Source of the DNA: CACIIZ01 sp045565285
GTDB taxonomy: Bacteria > Pseudomonadota > Alphaproteobacteria > Rhodobacterales > Rhodobacteraceae
Length of the DNA: 64,000 nt
NCBI GenBank assembly: GCA_045565285.1
Contig: JBJLFR010000021.1
Span: 1 to 64,000, forward strand
Reading direction: 5' to 3'
Part shown: piece by piece, positions 28,301-36,310 of the stretch
Numbering within the stretch: the stretch's first letter is position 1
Layout: every line of letters begins with the position of its first letter
Position numbers and translations under genes: made by a program
Notes under the pieces: generated by a model
What the model saw: only the letters and a program-made list of their open reading frames with translations
Databases searched by the model: none
Told to the model about the DNA's origin: nothing

Positions 28301-28876
28301 ATGTCTACTGGTTCACATAGTTATTATTTTAAATCAGCTGGGAAAAATCCCTCCCTTGTTTTAAATGCTGATTACAGGCCTTTATCATATTTACCTCTAT
28401 CTATATGGTCTTGGAAAGATACAATAAAGGGTGTATTTATGGATAGAATAAATGTAGTTGCAGAATATGATAGATACGTTAATTCTCCATCAATAAAGAT
28501 TAAAATACCTTCTGTAGTAGTCTTGAAAGAATATATAAAACCAGTTAAATCCAATGCTTTTACAAGATTTAACCTTTTTTTGAGGGATGAATTCAAGTGC
28601 CAATATTGTGGGTCAAAGGATGAACTTACCTTTGACCACGTGTTGCCTCGTGCGCAAGGCGGAAAGACAACATGGGAGAATGTTGTAGCTGCATGTAGTG
28701 ATTGTAATTTAAAAAAAGGTTCAAAATCAATAAGTAAATCTAGTCTAAAACTATTAAAAAAGGCTATTAGACCTACAACTGAGGAATTATTGAATAAGGG
28801 AAGAAAATTTCCTCCAAATTATTTGCATCATAGTTGGACTGATTTTCTTTACTGGGATGCGGAATTAGTTTCATAA
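28301..28876 (+). CDS. HNH endonuclease family protein
   Basis: A 191-residue protein with the widespread N-terminal segment LVLNADYRPLSYLPLSIWSW and a C-terminal HNH/zinc module: CQYCGSKDELTFDHVLPRA, then NVVAACSDCNLKKGSKS. The paired CxxC motifs bind structural zinc and the DHVLPRA histidine is catalytic. This stand-alone HNH family is common in proteobacteria and cyanobacteria; its role is not established. The 3' end overlaps the convergent dsbB gene by 28 bases. Confidence 0.9.
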   Translation: MSTGSHSYYFKSAGKNPSLVLNADYRPLSYLPLSIWSWKDTIKGVFMDRINVVAEYDRYVNSPSIKIKIPSVVVLKEYIKPVKSNAFTRFNLFLRDEFKCQYCGSKDELTFDHVLPRAQGGKTTWENVVAACSDCNLKKGSKSISKSSLKLLKKAIRPTTEELLNKGRKFPPNYLHHSWTDFLYWDAELVS

Positions 28877-29349
28877 TTATATCTTTTTGATTTGATTAAA
28901 AAAAACCATGCTATGATCATAAATATAGTTAAGATCATATTCCATCCAGAAAGTGAAAGATTTAAAAAATTCCAGGCCTCTATTTCACAGTTTGTTATGG
29001 GTGTATTATTTATTTTTTTTAAGAGCTCTTCTGTGCTTAAATCTTTTAAGTCAAGGGTTCCACCACAAGAAAAAACATTATTCCATAATTTTTGTTCTAA
29101 GCCGTAATGATATAAAGCTAATAAAAATGCAAAAATCATGTTTAAAAGTCCCAAAATACTTAAATAATTAGAAAAAAAAGTAGAAGAAAGAATTTTTAAA
29201 ATTATTATTATATTTATGAAATGGGGTAAACGCTGCCAAATACAAAGTTTGCAGGGTATTATTCCATATTCGTATTGTAGTATAAAAACAAATAGTAGTG
29301 AAAATATAGAAAGGAATAAAATTGTATTGATTATGTAACTTGATTTCAT
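28849..29349 (-). CDS. dsbB: Disulfide bond formation protein B
   Basis: Inner-membrane DsbB, 166 residues with four membrane helices, which reoxidises DsbA and passes electrons to quinone. The first cysteine pair is in IIPCKLCIWQRLPH (CxxC, the family signature). The second, periplasmic pair is Cys in VFSCGGT and in PITNCEIEAW. It overlaps the upstream DedA-like gene at the start (ATG/stop overlap), so the two are co-transcribed. Confidence 0.92.
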   Translation of the reverse strand: MKSSYIINTILFLSIFSLLFVFILQYEYGIIPCKLCIWQRLPHFINIIIILKILSSTFFSNYLSILGLLNMIFAFLLALYHYGLEQKLWNNVFSCGGTLDLKDLSTEELLKKINNTPITNCEIEAWNFLNLSLSGWNMILTIFMIIAWFFLIKSKRYNYETNSASQ

Positions 29350-29927
29350 TTTAAATAAAAACCTATAATTATTAATAAAAAAATTACAGTAATAATGGTT
29401 ACAACTGCAATGAAATATTTGTTAATAATTTGTTTGGAGGTATTTCTAAAAAAATAAATTAAAAAAGCTAATAAAAAAAACCGTAATCCTCTTGAAATAA
29501 ATGAAGCCCATAGAAAATCATAAAATGGCAAAGACGTAGTTCCTGAAATAATTGCTATAAGCTTATATGGAACAGGTGAAAAGCCACCTAATAAAACTGC
29601 AAGGATTCCATTTTTATTATAGCTGGTAGAAAAAATTGAAAATTGTTTAGTCAAATCTAACCAATTCAAAATCTGGATGCCAATTTGATCAAAAAATAAG
29701 TTTCCGATTAAATATCCAATACAGCCGCCTAAAACAGAAAAAAAGGTTGTAAGAAAAGCAAGTAAAAATACTTTTTTATGATTTATTATTGCTAAGGGTA
29801 TTAGCAATAAATCAGGAGGAATTGGAAAGAAAATTGCTTCAATAAAAGCTAGTGAACACAAAAAATATGTTGCATATTTGGATTTTAAGAAACTTAAGAT
29901 CAAAAGTTGTATATTTTTTAAAACCAT
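29346..29927 (-). CDS. YqaA/DedA-type (VTT domain) membrane protein
   Basis: Integral membrane protein of 193 residues with a SNARE-associated/VTT (DedA-like) domain of the YqaA subgroup. IEAIFFPIPPDLLLIPLA, GGCIGYLIG and GGFSPVPYKLIAIISG are characteristic. These proteins are linked to membrane lipid translocation and envelope integrity. Upstream gene of a two-gene unit with dsbB. Confidence 0.87.
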   Translation of the reverse strand: MVLKNIQLLILSFLKSKYATYFLCSLAFIEAIFFPIPPDLLLIPLAIINHKKVFLLAFLTTFFSVLGGCIGYLIGNLFFDQIGIQILNWLDLTKQFSIFSTSYNKNGILAVLLGGFSPVPYKLIAIISGTTSLPFYDFLWASFISRGLRFFLLAFLIYFFRNTSKQIINKYFIAVVTIITVIFLLIIIGFYLK

Positions 29928-30048
29928 AATTATAATCCAAATAAACCTATGATTTAATATTTTAATTAAATAATATAAACATTTTTAAGTTATTAATTTT
30001 TTTAATGATGTTATTTTAATTTATTAGCTAGATAAAAAATGGGGAATC

Positions 30049-30279
30049 ATGAAAATATTATGGGGACTATATATATATTCTTTGTTAAATGGTATAGGGT
30101 TTGATACTTCTCATTCCATAACTAGTTTAGAAATCGATTTTATTTCAAAAAATGAATGTGTTAATGCCGCTAGATTCATGAATTCTGGATCTGCTAAAAA
30201 TCGTGAAATTGGTTTGGACCCTGGAATAAAAATAAGATACATTTGTATCGCTAAACCAAAAATTGGATTAAATACTTGA
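30049..30279 (+). CDS. Small hypothetical protein
   Basis: A 76-residue protein with a GGGG-rich ribosome-binding site just upstream of the ATG. A short hydrophobic N-terminus (ILWGLYIYSLLNGIGF) could be a signal or anchor, followed by a polar domain with two cysteines (ECVNAARF, YICIAKPK). No family recognised. It sits just upstream of tRNA-Leu, outside the integrated element. Confidence 0.5.
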   Translation: MKILWGLYIYSLLNGIGFDTSHSITSLEIDFISKNECVNAARFMNSGSAKNREIGLDPGIKIRYICIAKPKIGLNT

Positions 30280-30314
30280 AATAAAAATAATAATATTGGT
30301 ATGTTAAATTACTT

Positions 30315-30400
30315 GCCCGAGTGGCGGAATGGTAGACGCAGCGGATTCAAAATCCGCCGCCTTTACGGGTGTGAGAGTTCGAGTCTCTCCTCGGGCACCA
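30315..30400 (+). tRNA. tRNA-Leu (anticodon CAA)
   Basis: Complete 86-nt tRNA including an encoded CCA. The acceptor stem GCCCGAG pairs with CTCGGGC, and the anticodon stem GCGGA/TCCGC encloses TTCAAAA with anticodon CAA. A long variable arm (CGCCTTTACGGGTG region) and a T-loop TTCGAGT follow. The long variable arm and CAA anticodon give leucine for UUG codons. Its last 17 bases recur at 36294-36310, marking an integration site. Confidence 0.97.
30384..30400 (+). repeat. Attachment site (left), tRNA-Leu 3' end
   Basis: The last 17 bases of tRNA-Leu, TCTCTCCTCGGGCACCA, are repeated exactly at 36294-36310. This is the expected left core site for tyrosine-recombinase elements that integrate in tRNA 3' ends, regenerating the tRNA on one side. 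Confidence 0.8.
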
Positions 30401-30469
30401 AGAAACAGGTTTAACACATTGATTTAGCTACGTAATTTTAACTCAAAGAGAAAACCGTAGTAAAAATCG

Positions 30470-30829
30470 TTGTACAAATCTATCCCGCATACATTCCTTA
30501 AAAAGGGTACATATTACTTTAATCGTTGGGTGCCAAAAGATATTAGGTCTCATTATAACACTAATAGAATATCCTTCTCTTTAAAAACTAAGTCTAAAGT
30601 TGAGGCATACAATTCTTCTTTATTAATATCTAAAAATTTAGAAAATCACTGGTTCTCCATACGATTAAAGAGTGATCATCTTCAAATAGATCGTTTTATA
30701 AGTAAAAAAAGTCAAATTCCACTATCTATTTCACCAGATCAGGATGAAATAAAGTTCAGCAATGCTGTCAATCGCAAGAAGCTATTGATAATTTTTCACG
30801 TTCTCTTGATGAAGTGCCCTCTTTGTTAA
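30470..30829 (+). pseudogene. Tyrosine recombinase N-terminal relic
   Basis: The frame (TTG start at 30470) begins with FLKKGTYYFNRWVPKDIR and ISFSLKTKSKVEAYNSS, the N-terminal arm domain (DUF6538-like) of tyrosine recombinases. Similarity fades after about residue 75. The core-binding and catalytic domains are missing; the frame runs into an unrelated gene and stops at 30829. Its place right after the tRNA is where the integrase of such an element belongs. Confidence 0.7.
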
Positions 30830-31497
30830 CTGAAAGTGAAAAGAACAAAAGTACTCTTTTAGCCGATATTAACAAAGATGGTATCAAAGAAATTTTGATG
30901 CAAAGAGAAAGTGGTGGAAACTGCTGTGCCCCTGAACTTTCAATCATCATATTTGATAAGAATTGTAAAATTTCAAAATTAAACTTTCTAAAATGGAATT
31001 GGGTTTGGGGTGGATGGGATGATATAGTATTTCAGTTATCTAATAATAAAGTTGATCTTATTGCTCTCAATGATCATCAAGGAATGGGAGTTAATGAACT
31101 AAACCAACAAAAAGTAACTTATAGATATGATGGGGGTTCAATTTCTTTTGTATCATTATATGAAACAATACAAATTGAGGCGTTGGTAAATTTAAAATCT
31201 TCATTTTTTTCTTCAGATTTAATGCAGGAAGATCAGTATATTGATTTTGATTTAAATGGTGATCAAATAAAAGAAGAGATTAGTTGTAATTATTGGTATC
31301 GTTGGGGATTAATGACAGATTGCAAAGTAATAATACAAGATGGTACTAATATTTTAGACGTAAACCGCTCAACTTTTAATCCAAAAAGATTAGGGATTTT
31401 ATCAGAAAAAAAGAATGGATGGAATGTATTGGTAGTCGATTATAATGAACGATTAATATATGATCCTATTGAGAGGATTTATAAAGAAACAAAGTAA
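30748..31497 (+). pseudogene. 5'-truncated protein with acidic Ca-binding-like repeats
   Basis: An open frame from 30748 to 31497; GTG at 30814 is the first usable start, but coding-like sequence (QEAIDNFSRSLDEVP) continues upstream of it to a TGA. The protein has two aspartate-rich segments, ADINKDGIKEIL and IDFDLNGDQIKEEI, like FG-GAP/VCBS or EF-hand-type calcium loops. A cysteine pair (GGNCCAPEL) is also present. Such proteins are normally exported, yet no signal peptide is present. The junction with the integrase relic suggests its 5' end was deleted. Specific function unknown. Confidence 0.55.
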
Positions 31498-31546
31498 AAT
31501 TGATTAAATTATTTATTTAGTTTGGATTTTCACAATAAAAAAAATT

Positions 31547-32221
31547 ATGAAATTTTATTCATTTTTGTTACATAACTTTTTACTACTTATTTCTTTACTT
31601 TTAGTAACTCAAGTTATTTCCGAAGTAAGAGTGATAGATGGTGATACATTAATTATTGAGCAAAAAAAAATTAGACTTTCGGGTATCGATGCCCCTGAAA
31701 AATCACAACTATGCTTAAATTTAAATAAAGTAATATACTCATGTGGAGTTATCGCCTACGAGAAATTAAATCAATTGATAATAGATTCAGATTTTCAATT
31801 AATTAAATGCAAAGATTTTAGTAAAGATCATTACGGAAGATTTATTAGTAATTGCTGGATAGGCAATATTTTTATAAATTCCTGGATGGTTAGGAATGGT
31901 TGGGCTATGGCTTATCAAAAATATAGCATGGAATTTGTGAAAGAAGAAAATGACGCAAAAAAAGAAAAATTAGGTATTTGGAATGGTCAATTTGTCGAAC
32001 CTTGGAATTGGCGAAAAGGTATTAGAATAGTAAAAGAAGATGTAGAGGCATTTCAAGAGTGTCTCATTAAAGGTAATATATCTTCAAGTGGAGAAAAAAT
32101 TTATCATATTCCTGAAGGTCAATATTATAGTAGAACAAAAATTACAAAAAATAAGGGGGAAAAATGGTTTTGCTCAGAAGAAGATGCAAAAAACATGGGG
32201 TGGAGAAAATCAAAGAGATAG
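31547..32221 (+). CDS. Secreted thermonuclease (SNase) family protein
   Basis: Staphylococcal-nuclease-like protein of 224 residues with an N-terminal signal/anchor (residues 3-24). The SNase core shows VRVIDGDTLIIE, KIRLSGIDAPEKSQ (catalytic Arg, Asp and Glu) and DHYGRFISNCW (second Arg). A C-terminal extension of about 60 residues with GEKIYHIPEGQYY and GEKWFCSEEDAKNMGWR is often fused to proteobacterial SNase proteins. It would cut DNA or RNA outside the cytoplasm. It appears intact and may be the element's only complete cargo gene besides the ABM-like protein. Confidence 0.88.
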   Translation: MKFYSFLLHNFLLLISLLLVTQVISEVRVIDGDTLIIEQKKIRLSGIDAPEKSQLCLNLNKVIYSCGVIAYEKLNQLIIDSDFQLIKCKDFSKDHYGRFISNCWIGNIFINSWMVRNGWAMAYQKYSMEFVKEENDAKKEKLGIWNGQFVEPWNWRKGIRIVKEDVEAFQECLIKGNISSSGEKIYHIPEGQYYSRTKITKNKGEKWFCSEEDAKNMGWRKSKR

Positions 32222-32272
32222 AAATAAGTAATTTTTGAAGACAAAGATAATTTATAGAAAAGGAATTCCAAA

Positions 32273-32416
32273 ATGATAATTCCAAAATATTGGGCAGAAG
32301 AGAAGATAACAAAAAAATTTGGTGGATCAAACAAAGATACAGTTGAGAGATTTAAAAAAGTATATACAAGACAACACAAAGAAAAACATAATTTTGATGA
32401 ATCTGATCCCAAATAA
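32273..32416 (+). CDS. Small ORF after the nuclease gene
   Basis: A 47-codon frame (MIIPKYWAEEKITKKFGG...) with many charged residues. After the TAA at 32414 the same frame stays open for about 33 further codons (VINYAQKLIEGVSEIKSAIK...). The original gene may therefore have been about 80 codons and been cut by a nonsense mutation. No family recognised. Weak support: no clear ribosome-binding site. Confidence 0.35.
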   Translation: MIIPKYWAEEKITKKFGGSNKDTVERFKKVYTRQHKEKHNFDESDPK

Positions 32417-33026
32417 GTTATTAATTATGCTCAGAAATTAATTGAGGGCGTTTCAGAAATAAAAAGTGCTATAAAATCAACAAAAGCAAAACAAATTACA
32501 ATTTCTTGTTTCGAGTAGCCATTTTTACTCCCACTCGATTCTTCTCTACCCTTATAAAAAAAGGTCTCTGGTGCCCACAGAGAGACTCGAACTCCCGACC
32601 CACTGATTACAAATCAGTTGTCACTTGGCCACTTGCAATAGTGGTCAAGTGACCTTAACAGCCTTAAATATAAGCCTTTTCTCAAAATTGTTTCTAAATG
32701 CTCTCAAATGCTTGGGGGTCATTTTTGAAGTCAGGTGTTGTAATAGTCCTTATTTTACTAGTGGTAATGATTAGACACAGTAGTTTCCTTGAGAGTACCA
32801 CCACCTAATATGCGTACCCCCAAGAAATCACAGATAACTTCCTGAGAAATAATGATTTTTTGCTACAACATGCCAAAAACTTGCAGTTATTCGAATAGTT
32901 ATACAGATAATTTCTTTTGGCTGCTATAAAGTAGTGAAGCTATGCTTTTAGTTCCGTAACGTAAGCTATTGACAAATTTAAAAAATCATTATTTTAAGTA
33001 TTTTTAAATTAAAAATGGAGTAGTAA
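32417..33026. other. Intergenic region with tRNA-Thr remnant
   Basis: This 610-bp gap holds the first 106-bp copy of a tRNA-Thr 3' half (32514-32619) and otherwise no reading frame I can support. The base composition is visibly less A/T-rich than the host DNA around it, fitting foreign origin. A good GGAG site precedes the gene at 33027. Confidence 0.6.
32514..32619 (-). repeat. tRNA-Thr(TGT) 3'-half plus flank, copy 1
   Basis: On the minus strand this reads as the anticodon arm (ACTGA-TTTGTAA-TCAGT, anticodon TGT), T-arm and acceptor 3' strand ending TGTGGGCACCA of a tRNA-Thr. About 55 bases of flank ending at ATGGCTAC follow. No GCCCACA 5' acceptor strand exists upstream, so it is not a functional tRNA. 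It matches 33715-33820 over 106 bases with about 10 differences by eye. It is a typical attachment-site half left by an element targeting tRNA-Thr. Confidence 0.8.
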
Positions 33027-33299
33027 ATGTTTGTATCTTTTACCGATTGGGAATTTGACGGAAATGTTGAAAATGCAGTTGAAGGCATCAAAGGATTTTG
33101 GCCTGAGATGCAAAAGTATGGTGCAGTCAATACACGATGTACGGTCACTGGGGACAATACACTTAGAACTATGACGCTCTGGAGTAGCAAAGAATTGCTA
33201 GAAGAAAACGTAGACAAAGTAAGAGCCGCAGCTGGTTCGGCCGCAGGTATGACAGTAACAAGTGGTATGACTGGTCCACTCGCAGTCGAACTTGACTAA
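33027..33299 (+). CDS. ABM-like dimeric alpha/beta-barrel protein
   Basis: A 90-residue protein resembling antibiotic-biosynthesis-monooxygenase/stress-responsive ferredoxin-like barrels. It has a strand-helix-strand pattern (FVSFTDWEF, WPEMQKYGAVNTRCTVTG, TLRTMTLWSSKELLEENVDKVRAAA). A GGAGTAGTAA ribosome-binding site lies directly upstream. The composition is less A/T-rich than the chromosome around it. It is inside the element and intact. Whether it is an enzyme cannot be told. Confidence 0.6.
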   Translation: MFVSFTDWEFDGNVENAVEGIKGFWPEMQKYGAVNTRCTVTGDNTLRTMTLWSSKELLEENVDKVRAAAGSAAGMTVTSGMTGPLAVELD

Positions 33300-33365
33300 T
33301 TAATAAATGAGCGGATTGAGCAATCAACCCACTTAATATCAACATCAAACAAAGCTCAAGACTAA

Positions 33366-33637
33366 GCAAATCTTGATGAGTGTTGTTACATACTAGATAA
33401 TGGTGGTGCTGTAAGTAAGGATTTAAAAGGTTCTTTTTGGGAAAAATGAAAGAGCATTTGGGCATCATCGACCCAGAGTTTGCGTTGCATGCACTTAGAA
33501 ATACAAGTGCTACAAGATTAATATCACTTGGAAGAGACATCAGAGTTATCCAAGTTTTCATGGGTCATTCCAGAATAGAAACTACCCTAAGATACGCACA
33601 TGTGAGTGCGAAAAACATATCATCATGTGTAATGTAA
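33366..33637 (+). pseudogene. Tyrosine recombinase C-terminal relic
   Basis: The C-terminal catalytic part of a tyrosine recombinase: LHALRNTSATRLI (the HxxR box), VFMGHSRIETTLRYAHVS (the GH box and the nucleophilic Tyr). The open frame begins at 33437, but the upstream part (DLKGSFWEK) is in another frame. Adding one A to the AAAAA run at 33441-33445 joins them as FWEKMKEHLGI. Only about the last 80 residues survive. It may be the remainder of the integrase whose N-terminus lies at 30470 or of a second element. Confidence 0.75.
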
Positions 33638-33714
33638 TGACTACTTTGGGTTTTTTATGTACAACTGGAGTCAATTATCCCCAAATTACCCCCAAAAAGC
33701 TGGGTGTGTTTTGT

Positions 33715-33820
33715 GTAGCCATTTTAACCCCCAATCGATTCTTCTCTACGCTTATAAACAAGGGTCTCTGGTGCCTCCAGAGAGACTCGAACTACCGATC
33801 CACTGATTACAAATCAGTTG
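33715..33820 (-). repeat. tRNA-Thr(TGT) 3'-half plus flank, copy 2
   Basis: Second copy of the 106-bp segment at 32514-32619, same orientation, about 91% identical by eye. The anticodon arm is intact but the acceptor end reads GGAGGCACCA instead of TGTGGGCACCA. The distance between copies is 1.2 kb and encloses the ABM-like gene and the integrase C-terminal relic. The minus-strand flank again leads to ATGGCTAC, probably the first codons of a lost integrase. Confidence 0.8.
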
Positions 33821-33883
33821 AGAAATCTTTAATTGAACTTGTGGTCTTCAGAAAAGCAAAAGTAAAATAACATTAAGATAACA

Positions 33884-34457
33884 TCAGGTCGCTTTGGCAA
33901 GCCATCTATCCAAGAGTGGGCCAACATAGTCTTCTCCAAGCATATGACCCTTACCACTTATAGTTTTCACTGGAATGGATGTAGCCTCACCAAATGCAGT
34001 AATAGCTTCTGGATTGCTCACACTATCATTTGAGCCAACATGGATTTCTGCGTGTTTCAGACTAGGAAACTGCTGCTCCTCAACTACTTGTCTTAGCTTA
34101 TTTGCTGTTGAATCAATGTAACCAATACTAACCGTAGGTGAAAAGGCTCCATAAAGAACTGGCGAAAGTAGCAAAACTTTTCCTGGAAAGGCAGACGATG
34201 ATAGTTGTGTATGAAGGAACAAGTAACAACCATAGGAAACTGCTACTAGTTTAGAATCCTTGTGCCAAAATTGTTCAAGCAAGTCCGTCTTTATAGTATC
34301 AAGCTGTTGCTGGAAGCTAAGCTTGAGAAATGTATCTCGTGTCTCTCTTCCTACAACAGAAAACACCTCGAGCTAGCAACCCTTTACCTAATCCAGTAGT
34401 AAGCTTTCCACCACGTCCTGGTAGATAATATACTGTCGTATTTACATCTTCATCCAT
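33884..34457 (-). pseudogene. Alpha/beta hydrolase, frameshifted
   Basis: Small alpha/beta hydrolase of about 190 residues. The N-terminus MDEDVNTTVYYLPGRGGKLTTGLGKGLLAR is readable from the ATG at 34457. The frame then shifts by one base between 34360 and 34371, and the main part continues with SVVGRETRD, the nucleophile elbow AVSYGCYL and GKGHMLGEDYV (late His). The elbow Ser-Tyr-Gly-Cys is consistent with an active site. The composition is more G+C-rich than the host. Either decayed or a sequencing indel. Confidence 0.65.
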
Positions 34458-34542
34458 TTTTTAAGTTTGAACTTTTTTAATCCATTCTGTTAATCTTTTG
34501 ATATAGTAAGCAAAAGTAGGTCATAAGTTGGAATAATTTGAA

Positions 34543-35975
34543 TCAAGTTATTAGGGCACAAAACCTCCATAGTTTTTTAAAATATTCGATAGTTTTATTG
34601 GAATTTGTGAATGAATATGCTTTATCAAACGAAAGTTCTTTTTCAGATATTAAAATACCATTTTCCCAAATTTGCCCATATAATTTCCCACTACCAACTC
34701 TGCCACCCCAAAAATTTCCAGAAATATCCTCCAATATGCTAAAAAATTTATTTACCAACCATTTCCCTTCTTTCTTTCCATTTTTTATGAGGCCTTCATT
34801 ATATGATTCAAGTTCGTAAATCGACCAATACCCATCTTCCGGACTTCCTTCTTCATAAATTACTTCTGATGCAATCTTACCATTTCGATGGCTATATATC
34901 CACAATCCTTCTTTCTTTCCATTCTTGTAATCACCAACAGCACGATTTCTTCCATTTGAATGCACAATTCTCCAGTACCCATTTTTGATACCGCCTTGGT
35001 ATTGACCCATCATTTCAAATAAATGAGTTTTAGCAGTTTTAATTAAATCTTCCCTTACGGAACACCAGGATAAATACATTTCATAAATCCAAACGCCTTC
35101 CTTTAACCCATTTTCCATATAACCTGATGCTCCATCAAAATTTTGATGCCCCGAAAGTATGCCTTTATCATATGTTTTTTTTATTAATCCAATCAGGCGC
35201 ACATTGACAAGTTCCTGAATACCAAGGCCTACATTTTAACTCCCATACACCATCTTTTTTATCATTATAAAATGAACCATAATCTACTGTTTCACTTATT
35301 GCTGGGGTAAAATCTATATCTTTATAAAAAATCAGTACTGTAATTAGCTCTACCAAATGAGTTTACAAATGGTCCATGTTTTTTTTTCCATCTTTATAAC
35401 TTATAATCGCAGGGTCCCAATAGGATGGATTATGCCACCAACGAATTGGGAATTCAAACCAAATACCTTCTCTCTTACCATCTTTGTAAAAACCAAATGA
35501 TTGAAATTCTCCATCTTTATAATAATATTCCCAGTATCCGTTTTTTTTTACCATTATTGAATTCACCACGATAAGATAATAAGATACCATCTTCATTATA
35601 ACCAGGAATAAAAATATTCTATTTGATCTTCAGAATATTTAAATATACCAGTATTTTCGATATTTTTTCCATTGAAAAAAGTAGTAATGCATAAATCCAA
35701 CTTTTTATTATCTGCTAAAGTATTTGGCATTAAATAAAAGTAAACATCGGGATTTTCCCAATTTTTATTTCTGTCCAAACCTACATTGTGTGCTGCAAAA
35801 TCAACAAAACTAAAATCAGGATCATTCAAAAAACTTTTGAGATATAAAATAGAATTTTTTTTTGAAACTAATTTCCCCATTCTGATTAGGACACTCAGGA
35901 AAAGTATCTGCAGAAGCGAACTGAGCTAATGTGATTGATATTACAATAATAAAATATTAAAAGTATTTCATATAG
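34543..35975 (-). pseudogene. Exported MORN-repeat (YwqK-like) protein, multiply frameshifted
   Basis: Pieces in alternating frames form one protein: a signal-like start (IIVISITLAQFASADTF), a non-repeat domain (LKSFLNDPDFSFVDFAAH), then many MORN-type repeats such as NGYWEYYYKDG, DGKREGIWFEF, KKDGVWELK, EGVWIYEMY and KKEGKWLVNKF. At least six frame changes occur, almost all in runs of five to nine A or T (near 35870, 35615, 35550, 35378, 35325 and 35190). There is also an in-frame TAA near the start. MORN repeats bind membranes or act as surface scaffolds; YwqK-like proteins are sometimes antitoxins, but nothing here shows that role. Confidence 0.65.
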
Positions 35976-36293
35976 AAATAATGTCCTATTTAGTACTTTT
36001 AGAAAAGATAAAAGGTTCATTGTGAAGGTACCCCTTATATAGGGAGGGAGGGGTGATACATATTATTGATACCTTAAATATGCCTAAATTATTGTTTTTA
36101 TTCAATAATCATTATAAATAATTTTCTATAGTTACCCTCTCTATTTTCTCTTGTAATTAAAACTTATCAAGGATTATCCAACGACTAATAAGGATGGGAT
36201 TTGATGATAAAAATGAACTCAAAGGGGATGTAACCTAAAACAGTAGTTTTTATTGATGATAGACTTAAAGGTAGGTTCCCTATAAAGGTATAC
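35976..36293. other. Intergenic, right end of element
   Basis: About 320 bases without a supported gene, between the MORN gene start and the right attachment site. Contains a short G-rich stretch (AGGGAGGGAGGGGTG near 36040) of no evident function. No RNA gene or reading frame seen. Confidence 0.5.
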
Positions 36294-36310
36294 TCTCTCC
36301 TCGGGCACCA
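36294..36310 (+). repeat. Attachment site (right), copy of tRNA-Leu 3' end
   Basis: Exact 17-base copy of the tRNA-Leu 3' end (TCTCTCCTCGGGCACCA), not preceded by the rest of a tRNA. It marks the distal boundary of the element that starts at 30401. About 85 bases further on is GTAGACGAGCATGGCTCT, which looks like the start region of another integrase gene now lost. Confidence 0.8.

Larger units (their letters stand above)
30401..36310. mobile_element. Decayed integrative element in tRNA-Leu
   Basis: A 5.9-kb segment bounded by tRNA-Leu and a 17-bp direct repeat of its 3' end. The first gene inside is an integrase N-terminal relic starting 70 bases after the tRNA. Other contents are a truncated secreted protein, a secreted thermonuclease, a small ABM-like protein, an integrase C-terminal relic, and broken hydrolase and MORN-repeat genes. 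Two halves of a tRNA-Thr duplicated inside suggest a second, nested or older insertion. Without an intact recombinase it cannot move by itself. Confidence 0.75.

Noticed and set aside
32569..32660. tRNA-Thr(TGT) as a functional gene
   Set aside because: Only the 3' half is present. No 5' acceptor strand GCCCACA and no D-arm can be found upstream on the minus strand.
33625..33870. Open frame after the integrase C-terminal relic
   Set aside because: It runs across the tRNA-Thr half (reading as RDSNYRSTDYKS) and shows no protein-like features.
34538..34988. Plus-strand frames opposite the MORN-repeat gene
   Set aside because: They are the complement of clear MORN repeats and rich in Phe, Ser and Pro as expected for shadows.
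34543..35975. YwqK-type toxin-antitoxin system
   Set aside because: MORN repeats alone do not show antitoxin function, and no toxin gene is adjacent.
36030..36060. G-quadruplex in the G-rich stretch
   Set aside because: The run AGGGAGGGAGGGG has too few G tracts in one place for a confident claim and no conserved context.
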